The position numbers and the translations under genes were made by a program. Under the pieces are notes generated by a model. That model ran no database searches and was not told the origin of the DNA. It saw only the letters and a program-made list of their open reading frames with translations. 64,000 nt of DNA from Naasia sp. SYSU D00057 (GTDB lineage Bacteria > Actinomycetota > Actinomycetes > Actinomycetales > Microbacteriaceae): assembly GCF_017916505.1 (NCBI RefSeq), contig NZ_JAFMSZ010000006.1, positions 62,001 through 126,000 on the forward strand. The letters are read 5' to 3'. Positions 41,298 to 50,007 of this stretch are shown here, one piece after another; the stretch's first letter is position 1, and the number at the start of each line of letters is the position of its first letter.

Positions 41298-41368
41298 CAG
41301 CAGGACTTTCTGCATCCAGCAGGATCTGACGCGCGTAAATCTCCTGCTGAGTGCGGATTCTCCTGCTA
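41298..41368. repeat. CAGCAGG-box array, 19 bp period, inward-facing
   Basis: CAGCAGGA begins at 41298 and 41317, each preceded by GCAT(T/C); the reverse form TCCTGCTG/TCCTGCTA begins at 41342 and 41361, each followed by AGTGCGG. The arms face inward and can pair. The array fills the gap between the convergent nitrilase and aminotransferase genes, the same context as the array at 16478-16594. Confidence 0.6.
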
Positions 41369-41415
41369 AGTGCGGAGCCGATCGGCCATCTGGGCCAGCC
41401 GGGACGGCGGCGAGG

Positions 41416-42615
41416 TCAGACCTTCAGACCGGCCAGCTGGGCCGCGGCGCGCTCGAGCACGTCGAGCCGCTTGCAGAAGGCGAAGCGGACGAGGGACCGG
41501 TACTCGCCGGCGAGCTCCTCGTGACAGAACGCCGAGATCGGCACGGCCGCGACTCCGGCGAGCTCCGGAAGGCGCCGGCAGAAGGCGGCTCCGTCCTCGT
41601 AGCCGAGGGGAGCGGCGTCGGCGACCACGAAGTACCCGGCCGCGGGCGGGCGGACCGCGAAGCCGGCCGCCTGGAGCCCGCTCACGAGCAGGTCGCGCTT
41701 GCGCTCCATGTCCGCGCGGATGCCGTCGAAGAACGAGTCCGGCAGCCGCAGTCCCGTGGCGATCGCGGGCTGGAAGGGTCCCCCGTTCACGAAGGTGAGG
41801 AACTGCTTCACCTGCACGATCGCGCTGACGAGCTCGGCGGGCGCAGTGATCCAGCCGATCTTCCAGCCCGTCGTGTTGAACGTCTTGCCGCCGGACGAGA
41901 TGCTCACCGTCCGCTCTCGGGCGCCGGGCAGGGTGGCGAGCGGCACGTGGCGCTCCCCGCCGTAGACGAGGTGCTCGTACACCTCGTCGGTCACGAGCAC
42001 GGCGTCGTGCTGCTCGGCGAGCTCGACCAGCAGGTCGCGGATCTCCGCGCCGAGGACGGAGCCCGTCGGATTGTGCGGGTCGTTGACCAGGATGAGCCGC
42101 GTCCTGTCGCTGACCGCCGCGCGCAGCTCGTCGGGGTCGGGCTGGAAGTCGTCGCCCCGCAGCGGCACCGTGCGGTGGACGCCGCGCGCCAGCTCGATGA
42201 TGGCGCCGTACGCGTCGTAGAAGGGCTCGAACGTGAGCACCTCGTCGCCCTCGTCGACGAGCGCGAGGATGGTCGCCGCGAGCGCCTCGGTCGCGCCGGC
42301 GGTGACGAGCACCTCGGTGTCCGGGTTGAAGGACAGGCCGTAGAACCGCTGCTGGTGCTCGGCGATCGCCTCGCGCAGCACCGGCATCCCCATGCCCGGC
42401 GGGTACTGGTTGAGGCCACCGGCGATCGCGGCGCGCGCCGCCTCGAGCACCTCGTCCGGGCCGTCGTAGTCGGGGAAGCCCTGGCCGAGGTTGATCGCCC
42501 CGGACCGCACCGCCAGCTGCGTCATCTCGGCGAAGATCGTCGATGCCGCCGTCCCGTCGGGCGCAAGCAGCAGAGCGCCATGCGCGGCACGACGCCACGA
42601 TCCCTGCACAGTCAC
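41416..42615 (-). CDS. Class I/II pyridoxal-phosphate aminotransferase
   Basis: 399 residues. NLGQGFPDYDGPDEV N-terminal motif, VNDPHNPTGSVLG, DEVYEHLVYGG, and PLP lysine in SSGGKTFNTTGWKIGW. The sequence resembles kynurenine/methionine aminotransferase (YbdL/KYAT) enzymes. GTG at 42615 is used; TAGCGT (complement of 42624-42629) ends eight bases before it, six bases short of no leader, while a second GTG two codons in is possible. It converges with the nitrilase-type gene, whose possible omega-amidase role would fit glutamine transaminase activity. Confidence 0.87.
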   Translation of the reverse strand: MTVQGSWRRAAHGALLLAPDGTAASTIFAEMTQLAVRSGAINLGQGFPDYDGPDEVLEAARAAIAGGLNQYPPGMGMPVLREAIAEHQQRFYGLSFNPDTEVLVTAGATEALAATILALVDEGDEVLTFEPFYDAYGAIIELARGVHRTVPLRGDDFQPDPDELRAAVSDRTRLILVNDPHNPTGSVLGAEIRDLLVELAEQHDAVLVTDEVYEHLVYGGERHVPLATLPGARERTVSISSGGKTFNTTGWKIGWITAPAELVSAIVQVKQFLTFVNGGPFQPAIATGLRLPDSFFDGIRADMERKRDLLVSGLQAAGFAVRPPAAGYFVVADAAPLGYEDGAAFCRRLPELAGVAAVPISAFCHEELAGEYRSLVRFAFCKRLDVLERAAAQLAGLKV

Positions 42616-42686
42616 GGAAGGAAACGCTACTCCGCGCACTGTGGACAGGAGCGCGCCCGTTACGCCCCGTGGCCTAGCTTGTTGCC

Positions 42687-43235
42687 ATGCTCGGGCACCG
42701 GCTGGGGATCGCGGTCGCGATCGCCGGCGCCCTCGCGCTCGCCGGATGTGCGGGGGAGCCGAGTACACCATCCATGACCTCGGCGGCGCCTACCTCTCCG
42801 CCCACTCGCATCTATGACAGCGAGGCCGAAGCTGCTCGCGCAGCTGAGGCTGCGTATTTGGCGTATCAGCGGGTGGCTGACGAGGTGGGGTGGGATGGCG
42901 GTCTTGAGGCCGAAAGGTACGAGACTGTGGCGACCGGCACCGCCCTCGAGGAGGGGCTCCGGAGCGGCCAGCAGTATCGGGAGAACAAGGCCCGGGCTGT
43001 GGGCGAAACCGTAGTCACACAAGTAACCCTGCAGAGCGTCGACCTTTCCGACCCCACCGGCGCGGTGACTGTCTATGCGTGTGTTGATGTTTCCGGTGTC
43101 GACGTAGTCGACGAATCGGGTCAGTCGCTGGTGAAGCCAGACAGGCCACCGCGTGTTCTGTTCGAGGTAGTTACCAGGCAGAGCGACGGCTGGCTGAAGG
43201 TGGCTGAGCGATCGATATGGGCGAGCGAATGCTGA
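42687..43235 (+). CDS. Putative lipoprotein of unknown function, lower GC
   Basis: 182 residues. Signal peptide with lipobox LAGC (C21), a Ser/Thr/Pro linker, then a domain starting SEAEAARAAEAAYLAYQRVAD with strands VVTQVTLQSVDL, AVTVYACVDVSGVDVVD and VLFEVVTRQSDGWLKVAERS. This layout resembles small surface lipoproteins with an NTF2-like fold, which is a guess. TAGCTT ends six bases before the ATG (leaderless). From about 42820 the DNA is visibly less GC-rich than its surroundings, with many GTA, GTT and TAT codons, hinting at transfer. Overlaps the next gene by 19 bases. Confidence 0.75.
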   Translation: MLGHRLGIAVAIAGALALAGCAGEPSTPSMTSAAPTSPPTRIYDSEAEAARAAEAAYLAYQRVADEVGWDGGLEAERYETVATGTALEEGLRSGQQYRENKARAVGETVVTQVTLQSVDLSDPTGAVTVYACVDVSGVDVVDESGQSLVKPDRPPRVLFEVVTRQSDGWLKVAERSIWASEC

Positions 43236-44050
43236 CTCGCGGAGCTCTTCCCGTCCTACTGGCGATCGTTGGACCGATGGCGGCTGGCTTTCAGCACGGC
43301 TGCGGCGATTTCGAAGTGAATCTCGGCTCCTGTCCGAATTCGTCAGCGGGGGTAAGCGATAACTCCGTCGATGTGTCCGCGGAGGTGTCCCGACCCGGCG
43401 GCGGCGCCGCGCCTGGCACCCCTCCCGCTCCCGGCGGCACCGGCGCCTCCGCTCCGTGGGTGTACGAGAACGCTCTGTCGTGCGGCTCCGACGACCCGAT
43501 CGCGTCGAACTTTGTGGCGTGCCGCGACGACCTGACCTTCACCTTCACGGGAACCGACATCCCGTTGCAGGCGATCACGATCGCGGACATCGCGAGCTTC
43601 CGGCCGGAGCCGCCCGAGCTGGCGGCCGAGCCGGACGGCTGGGCGGTCGTCGGCATGCCGGCGAACTTCGTCGCCGACGCCCGGCAGCAGGTGGTGCCCG
43701 GGGTGCTGCTCGGTCAGCCGGCGGAGGTCCGCTTCACTCCGGTCGGCTACACGTGGGACTACGGCGACGGGACCAGCAGCACGACAGCCCATCCCGGAGC
43801 CACGTGGGACGCCCTCGGGGTCGAGGAGTTCACGCCCACGGCGACGAGTCACGCGTACACGCAGCGGGGACGCGTGACGGCCGTCCTCACGGTCACCTTC
43901 GCCGCGGAGTACCGCTTCGTCGGCCCGGCGTGGATCCCCGTCCAGGGCACGCTCGACGTCGCCACCTCGCCGATGCCCGTGGCCGTCGTCACCGCCGAGA
44001 CGATGCTCGTCGCGGGCACCTGCACCGGAGGCTCAGGTCCCGGTTGCTAG
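43217..44050 (+). CDS. Putative secreted PKD-like domain protein
   Basis: 277 residues. N-terminal signal peptide (LPVLLAIVGPMAAG), a Pro/Gly linker (about 58-75), an exported domain, and VGYTWDYGDGTSSTT, the strand-loop of PKD-like folds. No transmembrane anchor is obvious at the C-terminus, so it may be secreted. ATG at 43217 or 43229; the latter gives a cleaner signal peptide and a 7-base overlap with the upstream stop. Coupled to the lipoprotein gene, so the two probably act together at the cell surface. Its first 100 codons are also lower in GC than the rest. Confidence 0.7.
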   Translation: MGERMLTRGALPVLLAIVGPMAAGFQHGCGDFEVNLGSCPNSSAGVSDNSVDVSAEVSRPGGGAAPGTPPAPGGTGASAPWVYENALSCGSDDPIASNFVACRDDLTFTFTGTDIPLQAITIADIASFRPEPPELAAEPDGWAVVGMPANFVADARQQVVPGVLLGQPAEVRFTPVGYTWDYGDGTSSTTAHPGATWDALGVEEFTPTATSHAYTQRGRVTAVLTVTFAAEYRFVGPAWIPVQGTLDVATSPMPVAVVTAETMLVAGTCTGGSGPGC

Positions 44051-44145
44051 CTTCCTCATAGGGAACCCTGAAGGTCGCCATAGCGGCGGCTAGTGGTTCG
44101 CCCAGTGAGGGGCGTCATGCTGGACGCACCGAGAGGAGCTTTCAG

Positions 44146-45729
44146 ATGACTGACAACCCGCAGACCCCCCAGGGTCAGCCGGGCGACCCCGCCGCCGGCC
44201 AGCGCACGGGAGCAACCGACAGCGCGCCCACCGAGCGCCTTCCCGAGACGGCGGCGTCTCCCGAGACTCCCACCACCTCTCCCACCGGTTCCGGCAGCCC
44301 CGCTGAGCAGCAGCCGCCGCAGGCTCCGGGCATCGCCCCTTCCGCCGCCGCGCCCGCCGCGCCCGCCGCCGGCCACTCCGCGCCCCCGCCGGCTGCCGAC
44401 CCGGGCGCCGCCTTCGGCCCCGCCCCCTCCGCGCAGCACCCGGCGTCCGAGCAGCCGACCGCCCAGTATGCGCAGCACCCCGCCGACGAGCACGCCGCTC
44501 AGCCCGCCGAATCGAAGCCGGCGAAGCGCCGCATCGCCCTGCCCCTGATCGGCGCGCTCGCCGTGGGCGCGCTCATCGGCGGCGGCTCGGGCGCCGGCAT
44601 CTACGCGCTCGCCAGCGGCGGCAACGACGGCACGCAGACCGTCAGCACGTCCACCGCGCCGAACGTCGTCGTGAACCGCTCCGAGGACGCCACCACGGTC
44701 ACGGCCGTCGCCGCGAAGGCGTCGCCGTCCGTCGTCACGATCGCCGTCAGCGGCAACGAGTCCGCCGGCATCGTGCTGAGCGAGGACGGCTACGTCCTCA
44801 CCAACACGCACGTGGTCACGCTCGACGGCGCCACCGGCAGCGCCCAGGTCGAGGTGACGATGAGCGACGGTCGCATCTTCAACGCGACCATCGTGGGCAC
44901 CGACCCGGTCGTCGACCTGGCCGTCATCAAGCTCGAGGGCGCGAGCGACCTCACTCCGATCGACTTCGCCGACTCCGACGACCTCAACGTCGGCGACTCG
45001 GCCATCGCGATCGGCGCCCCGCTCGGGCTCAGCGGCACCGTGACGGACGGCATCATCAGCGCGCTCAACCGCAGCATCACGGTCGCCTCTTCCGCCGTGC
45101 CCGAGTCGCAGGGCGAGGACACGGACCAGGGTGACAGCGGCGACGGATCGCAGAGCCCGTTCGACTTCTGGAACTTCGACATCCCGGGTGACAACGGCAG
45201 CAGCGCGACCCCGTCGAGCTCGATCTCGCTCCCCGTGATCCAGACCGATGCGTCCATCAACCCCGGCAACTCGGGTGGCGCGCTGCTCAACGCGCAGGGC
45301 GAGCTCATCGGCGTGAACGTCGCGATCGCGAGCGCCGGCTCCACCTCCGGCGGCCAGAGCGGAAGCATCGGCGTCGGCTTCGCGATCCCCTCCAACCTGG
45401 CGCAGCGCGTCGCCGACGAGATCATCGAGAACGGCGAGGCCAGCCACGGGCTCCTCGGCGCCACGGTCGCCGACGCGGGCTCGCAGGACCCGGACGCCCA
45501 GCTCGCCGGCGCCTACATCAGCGACGTCGTCCCGGGTGGCGCGGCCGAGCAGGCGGGACTGCGGAGCGGCGACATCATCACCGAGTTCAACGGCAAGGCG
45601 GTCACCTCGCAGACCGACCTCACCGCCCAGGTCCGGTACCTGGCCGGCGGGTCCACTGCGGAGCTGACCTACGTCCGGAACGGCGACAGCAACCAGGTCA
45701 GCGTCACGCTGGGCACGCTCGACCTCTGA
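44146..45729 (+). CDS. HtrA/DegP-like membrane-anchored serine protease with PDZ domain
   Basis: 527 residues: cytosolic Pro/Ala/Gln-rich region (1-125), KPAKRR then one membrane segment (about 130-155), external chymotrypsin-like protease (185-420) with triad H222 (TNTHVV), D257 (VVDLAVIKL) and S376 (NPGNSGGALL), and a C-terminal PDZ domain (about 430-525, containing GAAEQAGLRSGDIITEFNG). Degrades or refolds damaged envelope proteins. A disordered insert (SQGEDTDQGDSGDG) sits before the active-site strand. AGGAG precedes the ATG; a strong hairpin terminates transcription after the stop. Confidence 0.93.
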   Translation: MTDNPQTPQGQPGDPAAGQRTGATDSAPTERLPETAASPETPTTSPTGSGSPAEQQPPQAPGIAPSAAAPAAPAAGHSAPPPAADPGAAFGPAPSAQHPASEQPTAQYAQHPADEHAAQPAESKPAKRRIALPLIGALAVGALIGGGSGAGIYALASGGNDGTQTVSTSTAPNVVVNRSEDATTVTAVAAKASPSVVTIAVSGNESAGIVLSEDGYVLTNTHVVTLDGATGSAQVEVTMSDGRIFNATIVGTDPVVDLAVIKLEGASDLTPIDFADSDDLNVGDSAIAIGAPLGLSGTVTDGIISALNRSITVASSAVPESQGEDTDQGDSGDGSQSPFDFWNFDIPGDNGSSATPSSSISLPVIQTDASINPGNSGGALLNAQGELIGVNVAIASAGSTSGGQSGSIGVGFAIPSNLAQRVADEIIENGEASHGLLGATVADAGSQDPDAQLAGAYISDVVPGGAAEQAGLRSGDIITEFNGKAVTSQTDLTAQVRYLAGGSTAELTYVRNGDSNQVSVTLGTLDL

Positions 45730-45744
45730 TCGCTCGGCGCACGC

Positions 45745-45792
45745 GAAACGTCCTCGCCGCGGGTGGAACGACACCCGCGGCGAGGACGTTTC
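45745..45792. terminator. Strong hairpin terminator after htrA-like gene
   Basis: Perfect 21-bp stem (arm starts GAAACGTCCTCGCC), loop GAACGA, full complement. It lies 15 bases after the stop and has no long T tract, as usual for this GC class. Confidence 0.8.
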
Positions 45793-45860
45793 CGGCGCCG
45801 GGAGGCGGAGGGCCGTCGCGCCGCCGGGCGGGCGAGGGGGCCGCTGATACACTCCGATCG

Positions 45861-46937
45861 ATGGCAGAGCAGCACCCGGGCACCTCGCCGGAGGCGAATC
45901 CGCCGCTCGGACCGCTGCCGGCCGTCTCGTACGTGATGCCCGTGCTCAACGAGGCCGCGCACATCGAGGCCGCCGTCGCGAGCCTCATCGACCAGGACTA
46001 CGCGGGCGAGTTCGACGTCATGCTCGCGCTCGGCCCGAGCACCGACGGCACCGACGAGGTCGTGGCGCGGATGCAGCGCGCCGACCCGAGGGTCCGCACG
46101 GCCGTCAACGAGCTCGGCACGACGCCCGAGGGCCTCAACATCGCAATCCGCGCCACTGAGAATCCGGTGGTCGTGCGGGTCGACGCCCACTCCGTCCTGC
46201 CGCGCGACTACACGCGCATCGCGGTGGACACCCTGATCCGCACCGGCGCCGCCAACGTCGGGGGAGTGATGGCAGCCGAAGGCGTCACGCCCTTCGAGAA
46301 GGCCGTCGCGCTCGCCTACGGCTCCCGGGTCGGCCTGGGCGGGACGCCGCATCACGTCGGCGGCACCGAGGGACCCGCGGACACCGTCTACCTCGGCGTC
46401 TTCCGCCGCGACCGGCTGGAGGCGGCCGGGCTGTTCGACGAGGGCATCCGGCGAGGCCAGGACTGGGAGCTGAACCGCCGGCTCCGCGAGGCCGGGGACA
46501 CCGTCTGGTTCAACCCGGCGCTCCGAGTCGCGTACCGGCCCCGCTCGAGCTACAGCCGTCTCGCCCGCCAGTTCCTCAGCACCGGCCTGTGGCGCGGCGA
46601 GCTCGCCCGGCGCCACCCGTCGGCGAACGGCATCCGCTACTTCGTCCCTCCATCGATGGTGCTCGCCGTGACCGTCGGCCTCATCCTCGGCATCGTCGGG
46701 CTGATCCAGCTCGCCACCGGGCAGGGGCCGCAGTGGCCGCTGCTCGGCTTCCTCGTCCCGGCGTTCTACGTGCTCTTCGTGGTGGTGGCGACACTCGCCG
46801 TCGCCGCCCGGGAGGGGCTCCGCACCTCACTCTGGTTCCTTCTCGTGCTGCCGTGCATCCACTTCTGCTGGGGCATCGGATTCTTCTTCGGCGTCGCGAA
46901 GCTCACCCGCAATATCCAGGCCTACTCGGGGAGATGA
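45861..46937 (+). CDS. Glycosyltransferase family 2, membrane-associated
   Basis: 358 residues. GT-A fold with VSYVMPVLNEAAHIEAAVASL at the N-terminus, VRVDAHSVLP (metal-binding DxH/DxD-like), and QDWELNRRLREAG (catalytic ED-like). Three hydrophobic segments at about 265-345 anchor it. It likely transfers a sugar during assembly of a cell-wall polymer. First gene of a locus continuing with a CDP-alcohol phosphotransferase, a second GT2 and a TagF-like enzyme. TACACT ends seven bases before the ATG. Confidence 0.87.
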   Translation: MAEQHPGTSPEANPPLGPLPAVSYVMPVLNEAAHIEAAVASLIDQDYAGEFDVMLALGPSTDGTDEVVARMQRADPRVRTAVNELGTTPEGLNIAIRATENPVVVRVDAHSVLPRDYTRIAVDTLIRTGAANVGGVMAAEGVTPFEKAVALAYGSRVGLGGTPHHVGGTEGPADTVYLGVFRRDRLEAAGLFDEGIRRGQDWELNRRLREAGDTVWFNPALRVAYRPRSSYSRLARQFLSTGLWRGELARRHPSANGIRYFVPPSMVLAVTVGLILGIVGLIQLATGQGPQWPLLGFLVPAFYVLFVVVATLAVAAREGLRTSLWFLLVLPCIHFCWGIGFFFGVAKLTRNIQAYSGR

Positions 46938-46939
46938 CG

Positions 46940-47779
46940 ATGTCGACCGCCTCCGCCGCCCCTCACGCCGGCCGGCCCTCCTCGATCGCCGAGCTCAAGC
47001 GCGTCGCGCAGCCGCCCGAGGTGCGCCAGCGCCGCAACGCGGAGCACTGGACCGCGTCCCTCTACCTGCGCTCGCTCTCGCCGTACCTGACGTGGCTGCT
47101 GCTGCGCACCTCCATCTCGGCGAACGGCGTGACGGGGCTCATGATCCTCGTCGGCTGGTCGACGGCCGCTGCGCTGCTCGTGCCCGGCATCGCCGGAGCC
47201 GCGCTCGCGGTCGTGCTCGGCCAGCTGCAGATGCTCGTCGACTGCTGCGACGGCGAGGTCGCCCGCTGGCGCGGCACGTCGTCGCCGGCCGGAGTGTTCC
47301 TCGACAAGGTCGGCCACTACACGACCGAGGCGCTCATCCCGATCGCCCTCGGCATCCGCGCCGCCGGCTACCCGTTCGAGGCGCCCGAGGACTTCCTCTG
47401 GACGACGCTCGGACTGCTGCTCGCGCTCGTCATCGTGCTCAACAAGGCGCTCAACGACATGGTCCACGTCGCCCGCGCCAACGCCGGGCTCGAGAAGCTG
47501 GCGGACCACCGCGACGAGGCGGTTCCGACGCAGAACCTCGTCGCCCGGCTCCGGCGGCTCGCCCGGTTCGTGCCCTTCCACCGCCTGTACCACTCGGTCG
47601 AGCTGACGCTCATCGCGTTCGCCGTCGCGGTGCTGGGCCTGATCCTCTCCGCCGCCGGCGTCGAGGACGGCTCCCTGCTGGCCGACCGCTGGCTCGTCGG
47701 CCTCCTCGTGCCGCTCTCGCTGCTCGCGCTGGCCGGACACTTCGTGGCGATCCTCGCCTCGAAGCGCGTCCGCGGCTGA
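46940..47779 (+). CDS. CDP-alcohol phosphotransferase family membrane protein
   Basis: 279 residues, about six membrane segments. Signature D101-x2-D104-G105-x2-A108-R109-x8-G118-x3-D122-x3-H126 around VDCCDGEVARW: the first three acidic residues are present but the last, usually Asp and a proposed catalytic base, is His. It would move a phospho-alcohol from a CDP-activated donor to an acceptor. ATG at 46940 has GGGGAG six bases upstream; ATG at 46934 would overlap the previous stop (ATGA). Its CDP-donor could be made by the nucleotidyltransferase at 52650, which is inferred. Confidence 0.82.
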   Translation: MSTASAAPHAGRPSSIAELKRVAQPPEVRQRRNAEHWTASLYLRSLSPYLTWLLLRTSISANGVTGLMILVGWSTAAALLVPGIAGAALAVVLGQLQMLVDCCDGEVARWRGTSSPAGVFLDKVGHYTTEALIPIALGIRAAGYPFEAPEDFLWTTLGLLLALVIVLNKALNDMVHVARANAGLEKLADHRDEAVPTQNLVARLRRLARFVPFHRLYHSVELTLIAFAVAVLGLILSAAGVEDGSLLADRWLVGLLVPLSLLALAGHFVAILASKRVRG

Positions 47780-47792
47780 GCGGACGACGGGC

Positions 47793-48680
47793 ATGGCGGG
47801 CACCGCTCCCACCGTCGGCGCGGTCGTCCTCACGCAGGGCACCCGGCCCGAGGAGCTGAGCCTCGGCCTCCGGAGCCTCCTCGCGCAGACGGGCGTCACC
47901 GTCGACGTGGTCGTCGTCGGCAACGGGTGGGACCCCTCGACGCTGCCGGGCGGGCTCCCGGCCGACGTGCGGGCGCACGCCCTGCCGGAGAACGTCGGCA
48001 TCCCGGCGGGCCGGAACGCGGGCGTGCCGCTGGTGGCGGGGGAGTACCTGTTCTTCCTCGACGACGACGCCTCCCTCGCGTCCCCGACCTTCCTGCGCGA
48101 CGCCGTCCGGCTGATCGAGGCGGACCCGACGATCGGGCTCGTGCAGCCGCGCGTCGAGGACCCGACCGGCGTCGCGTCGCCGCGGCGCTGGATCCCCCGC
48201 ATCCGCAAGGGCGATCCCGCGCACTCGAGTCCCGTCTTCTCGTGCTGGGAGGGCGCGGTGCTGCTGCCCCGCGCAGTGTTCGACGCGACCGGCGGCTGGG
48301 CGGACCCGTTCTTCTATGCGCATGAGGGCATAGAGCTCGCCTGGCGCGTATGGGACGCGGGCAAGCGCGCCTGGTACGCGGGGGACCTCGTGGCGCACCA
48401 CCCGGTCATCCAGCAGACCCGGCACTCCTACTACTGGCGGCTCAACGCGCGGAACCGGGTCTGGCTGGCCCGGCGGAACCTCCCGCTGCCGCTCGTCCCG
48501 CTCTACGTGCTCGCGTGGACCGGGGTGCACGCGCTCCGCTTCGCCCGGCGTCCCGCCGGCCTCCGGCCCTGGCTCGCCGGCTGGCGTGAGGGCTGGACCG
48601 CCGCACCCGGCCTCCGCCGCCCCCTGCGCTGGCGGACGGTTCTGCGCATGACGCTGGCCGGACGGCCGCCCGTCATCTGA
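47793..48680 (+). CDS. Glycosyltransferase family 2 (rhamnosyltransferase-like)
   Basis: 295 residues. GT-A fold: VGAVVLTQGTRPEELSLGLRSLL, VVVVGNGWDPS, ENVGIPAGRNAGVPLVAGEYLFFLDDDASL with the DDD metal site, and EGIELAWRVWDAGK. It resembles cytosolic rhamnosyl- or galactofuranosyltransferases acting on wall polymers; donor unknown. It lies 13 bases after the CDP-alcohol phosphotransferase and 23 bases before the TagF-like gene, all in one direction. Confidence 0.87.
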   Translation: MAGTAPTVGAVVLTQGTRPEELSLGLRSLLAQTGVTVDVVVVGNGWDPSTLPGGLPADVRAHALPENVGIPAGRNAGVPLVAGEYLFFLDDDASLASPTFLRDAVRLIEADPTIGLVQPRVEDPTGVASPRRWIPRIRKGDPAHSSPVFSCWEGAVLLPRAVFDATGGWADPFFYAHEGIELAWRVWDAGKRAWYAGDLVAHHPVIQQTRHSYYWRLNARNRVWLARRNLPLPLVPLYVLAWTGVHALRFARRPAGLRPWLAGWREGWTAAPGLRRPLRWRTVLRMTLAGRPPVI

Positions 48681-48703
48681 CCCGGCCCGGATACCCTGGG
48701 CGG

Positions 48704-49981
48704 GTGGGACTGCTCAACGACATCCGGCTGGCCGCACGTCTCGCGCAGCGGCTCGTGCGCAGCCGGCTCTCCCAGCGGCAGCTCTCCCGGAAGCTGGCCG
48801 CATCCGCGCCGCTGCCGGAGGGGCACTACGAGATCGGCGTGTACTTCGCCGACGGCGCCGTGAACCTCTACCAGGTGCGCCAGTGGTACAAGCCGCTGCT
48901 GGAGCTGAGCGCCCGCTGGCCGGTCGTGATCCTCAGCCGCTACGCGTCCGGCGCGCTCGCGCTCCTCGACGAGTCGCCGCTGCCGGTCGCCTACGTCCGG
49001 CGGGTCACCGACCTCGAGCAGGTCGTCGACGAGCAGCCGCTCAAGCTCGTGCTCTACGTGAATCAGAACGCGCGGAACTTCCAGATGATGCGGTACGGCC
49101 GCCGCTGGCACGTGTTCATCAATCACGGCGAGAGCGACAAGATGTACATGACCACGAATCAGTTCAAGGCGTACGACTACAGCCTCATCGCCGGCAAGGC
49201 CGCCCGCGAGCGCCTGGGCCGAGTGCTGTGGGACTACGACTTCGACAAGCGGGCGATCGAGATCGGACGCCCCCAGGCCGATCACTTCTCCGGCGACCTG
49301 CCGTACGTGCCGGACGAACGCACCGTCGTGCTCTACGCGCCCACCTGGGAGGGCGACCGGGGCGCCGCCGCCTACGGATCGGTGCTCACCCACGGCGTCG
49401 CCCTCGTCCGCGCCCTCCTCGCCACAGGTCGACACCGGGTGATCTACCGACCGCACCCGCGCAGCGGCGTGGTCGACAGCGCCTACGGCGCCGCGAACCG
49501 CGAGATCGTCGACATGATCACGCGCGCCAACGCAGCCGACCCGAAGGCGCATCACGTGCACGACACGGGCGCGGACATCGGCTGGCAGATCGCCGCCGCC
49601 GACCTGATGATCGCGGACATCTCCGCCATGGTCTACGACCGCCTCGCGACCGGCAGACCGCTGCTCGTCACCCGTCCGGTCGACCCGAACGCGCAGATCG
49701 ATGCGGGCGGGTACCTGAGCGACGCGGAGTGGCTGGAAGCCGCGGACGCCGCCGGCATCGTGCGGCGGGTGGACGACCTCGAGCACGACGAGGCCGCATC
49801 CGCCCGGCTGGCGGCGTGGGTGGAGCACTACTTCGGCGACACGACGCCGGGTGCCACGACGGCGCGCTTCCACGCCGCCATCGAGCACCTGCTCGCCGAG
49901 TGGGAGCGGCACGCCGCCCTGCATGCGGCCGACGCCCCCGTGCGCGCCGAGCACGACCCGGACGACGCCGCCGAGGACTGA
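48704..49981 (+). CDS. TagF-like CDP-glycerol/polyol-phosphate glycerophosphotransferase
   Basis: 425 residues. C-terminal glycerophosphotransferase domain: HVFINHGESDKMYMTTNQ with the essential His, YAPTWEGDRG, VIYRPHPRSG with a second essential His, and ADLMIADISAMVYDRLATGRPLL. It would polymerise glycerol-phosphate or related units of a teichoic-type polymer at the cytosolic membrane face. TACCCT (48692-48697) ends exactly six bases before the GTG, so this gene has its own leaderless promoter. Exporter genes follow on the opposite strand. Confidence 0.9.
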   Translation: MGLLNDIRLAARLAQRLVRSRLSQRQLSRKLAASAPLPEGHYEIGVYFADGAVNLYQVRQWYKPLLELSARWPVVILSRYASGALALLDESPLPVAYVRRVTDLEQVVDEQPLKLVLYVNQNARNFQMMRYGRRWHVFINHGESDKMYMTTNQFKAYDYSLIAGKAARERLGRVLWDYDFDKRAIEIGRPQADHFSGDLPYVPDERTVVLYAPTWEGDRGAAAYGSVLTHGVALVRALLATGRHRVIYRPHPRSGVVDSAYGAANREIVDMITRANAADPKAHHVHDTGADIGWQIAAADLMIADISAMVYDRLATGRPLLVTRPVDPNAQIDAGGYLSDAEWLEAADAAGIVRRVDDLEHDEAASARLAAWVEHYFGDTTPGATTARFHAAIEHLLAEWERHAALHAADAPVRAEHDPDDAAED

Positions 49982-50007
49982 GCCGGACTGTGCCGGGCGA
50001 CCGCTAG

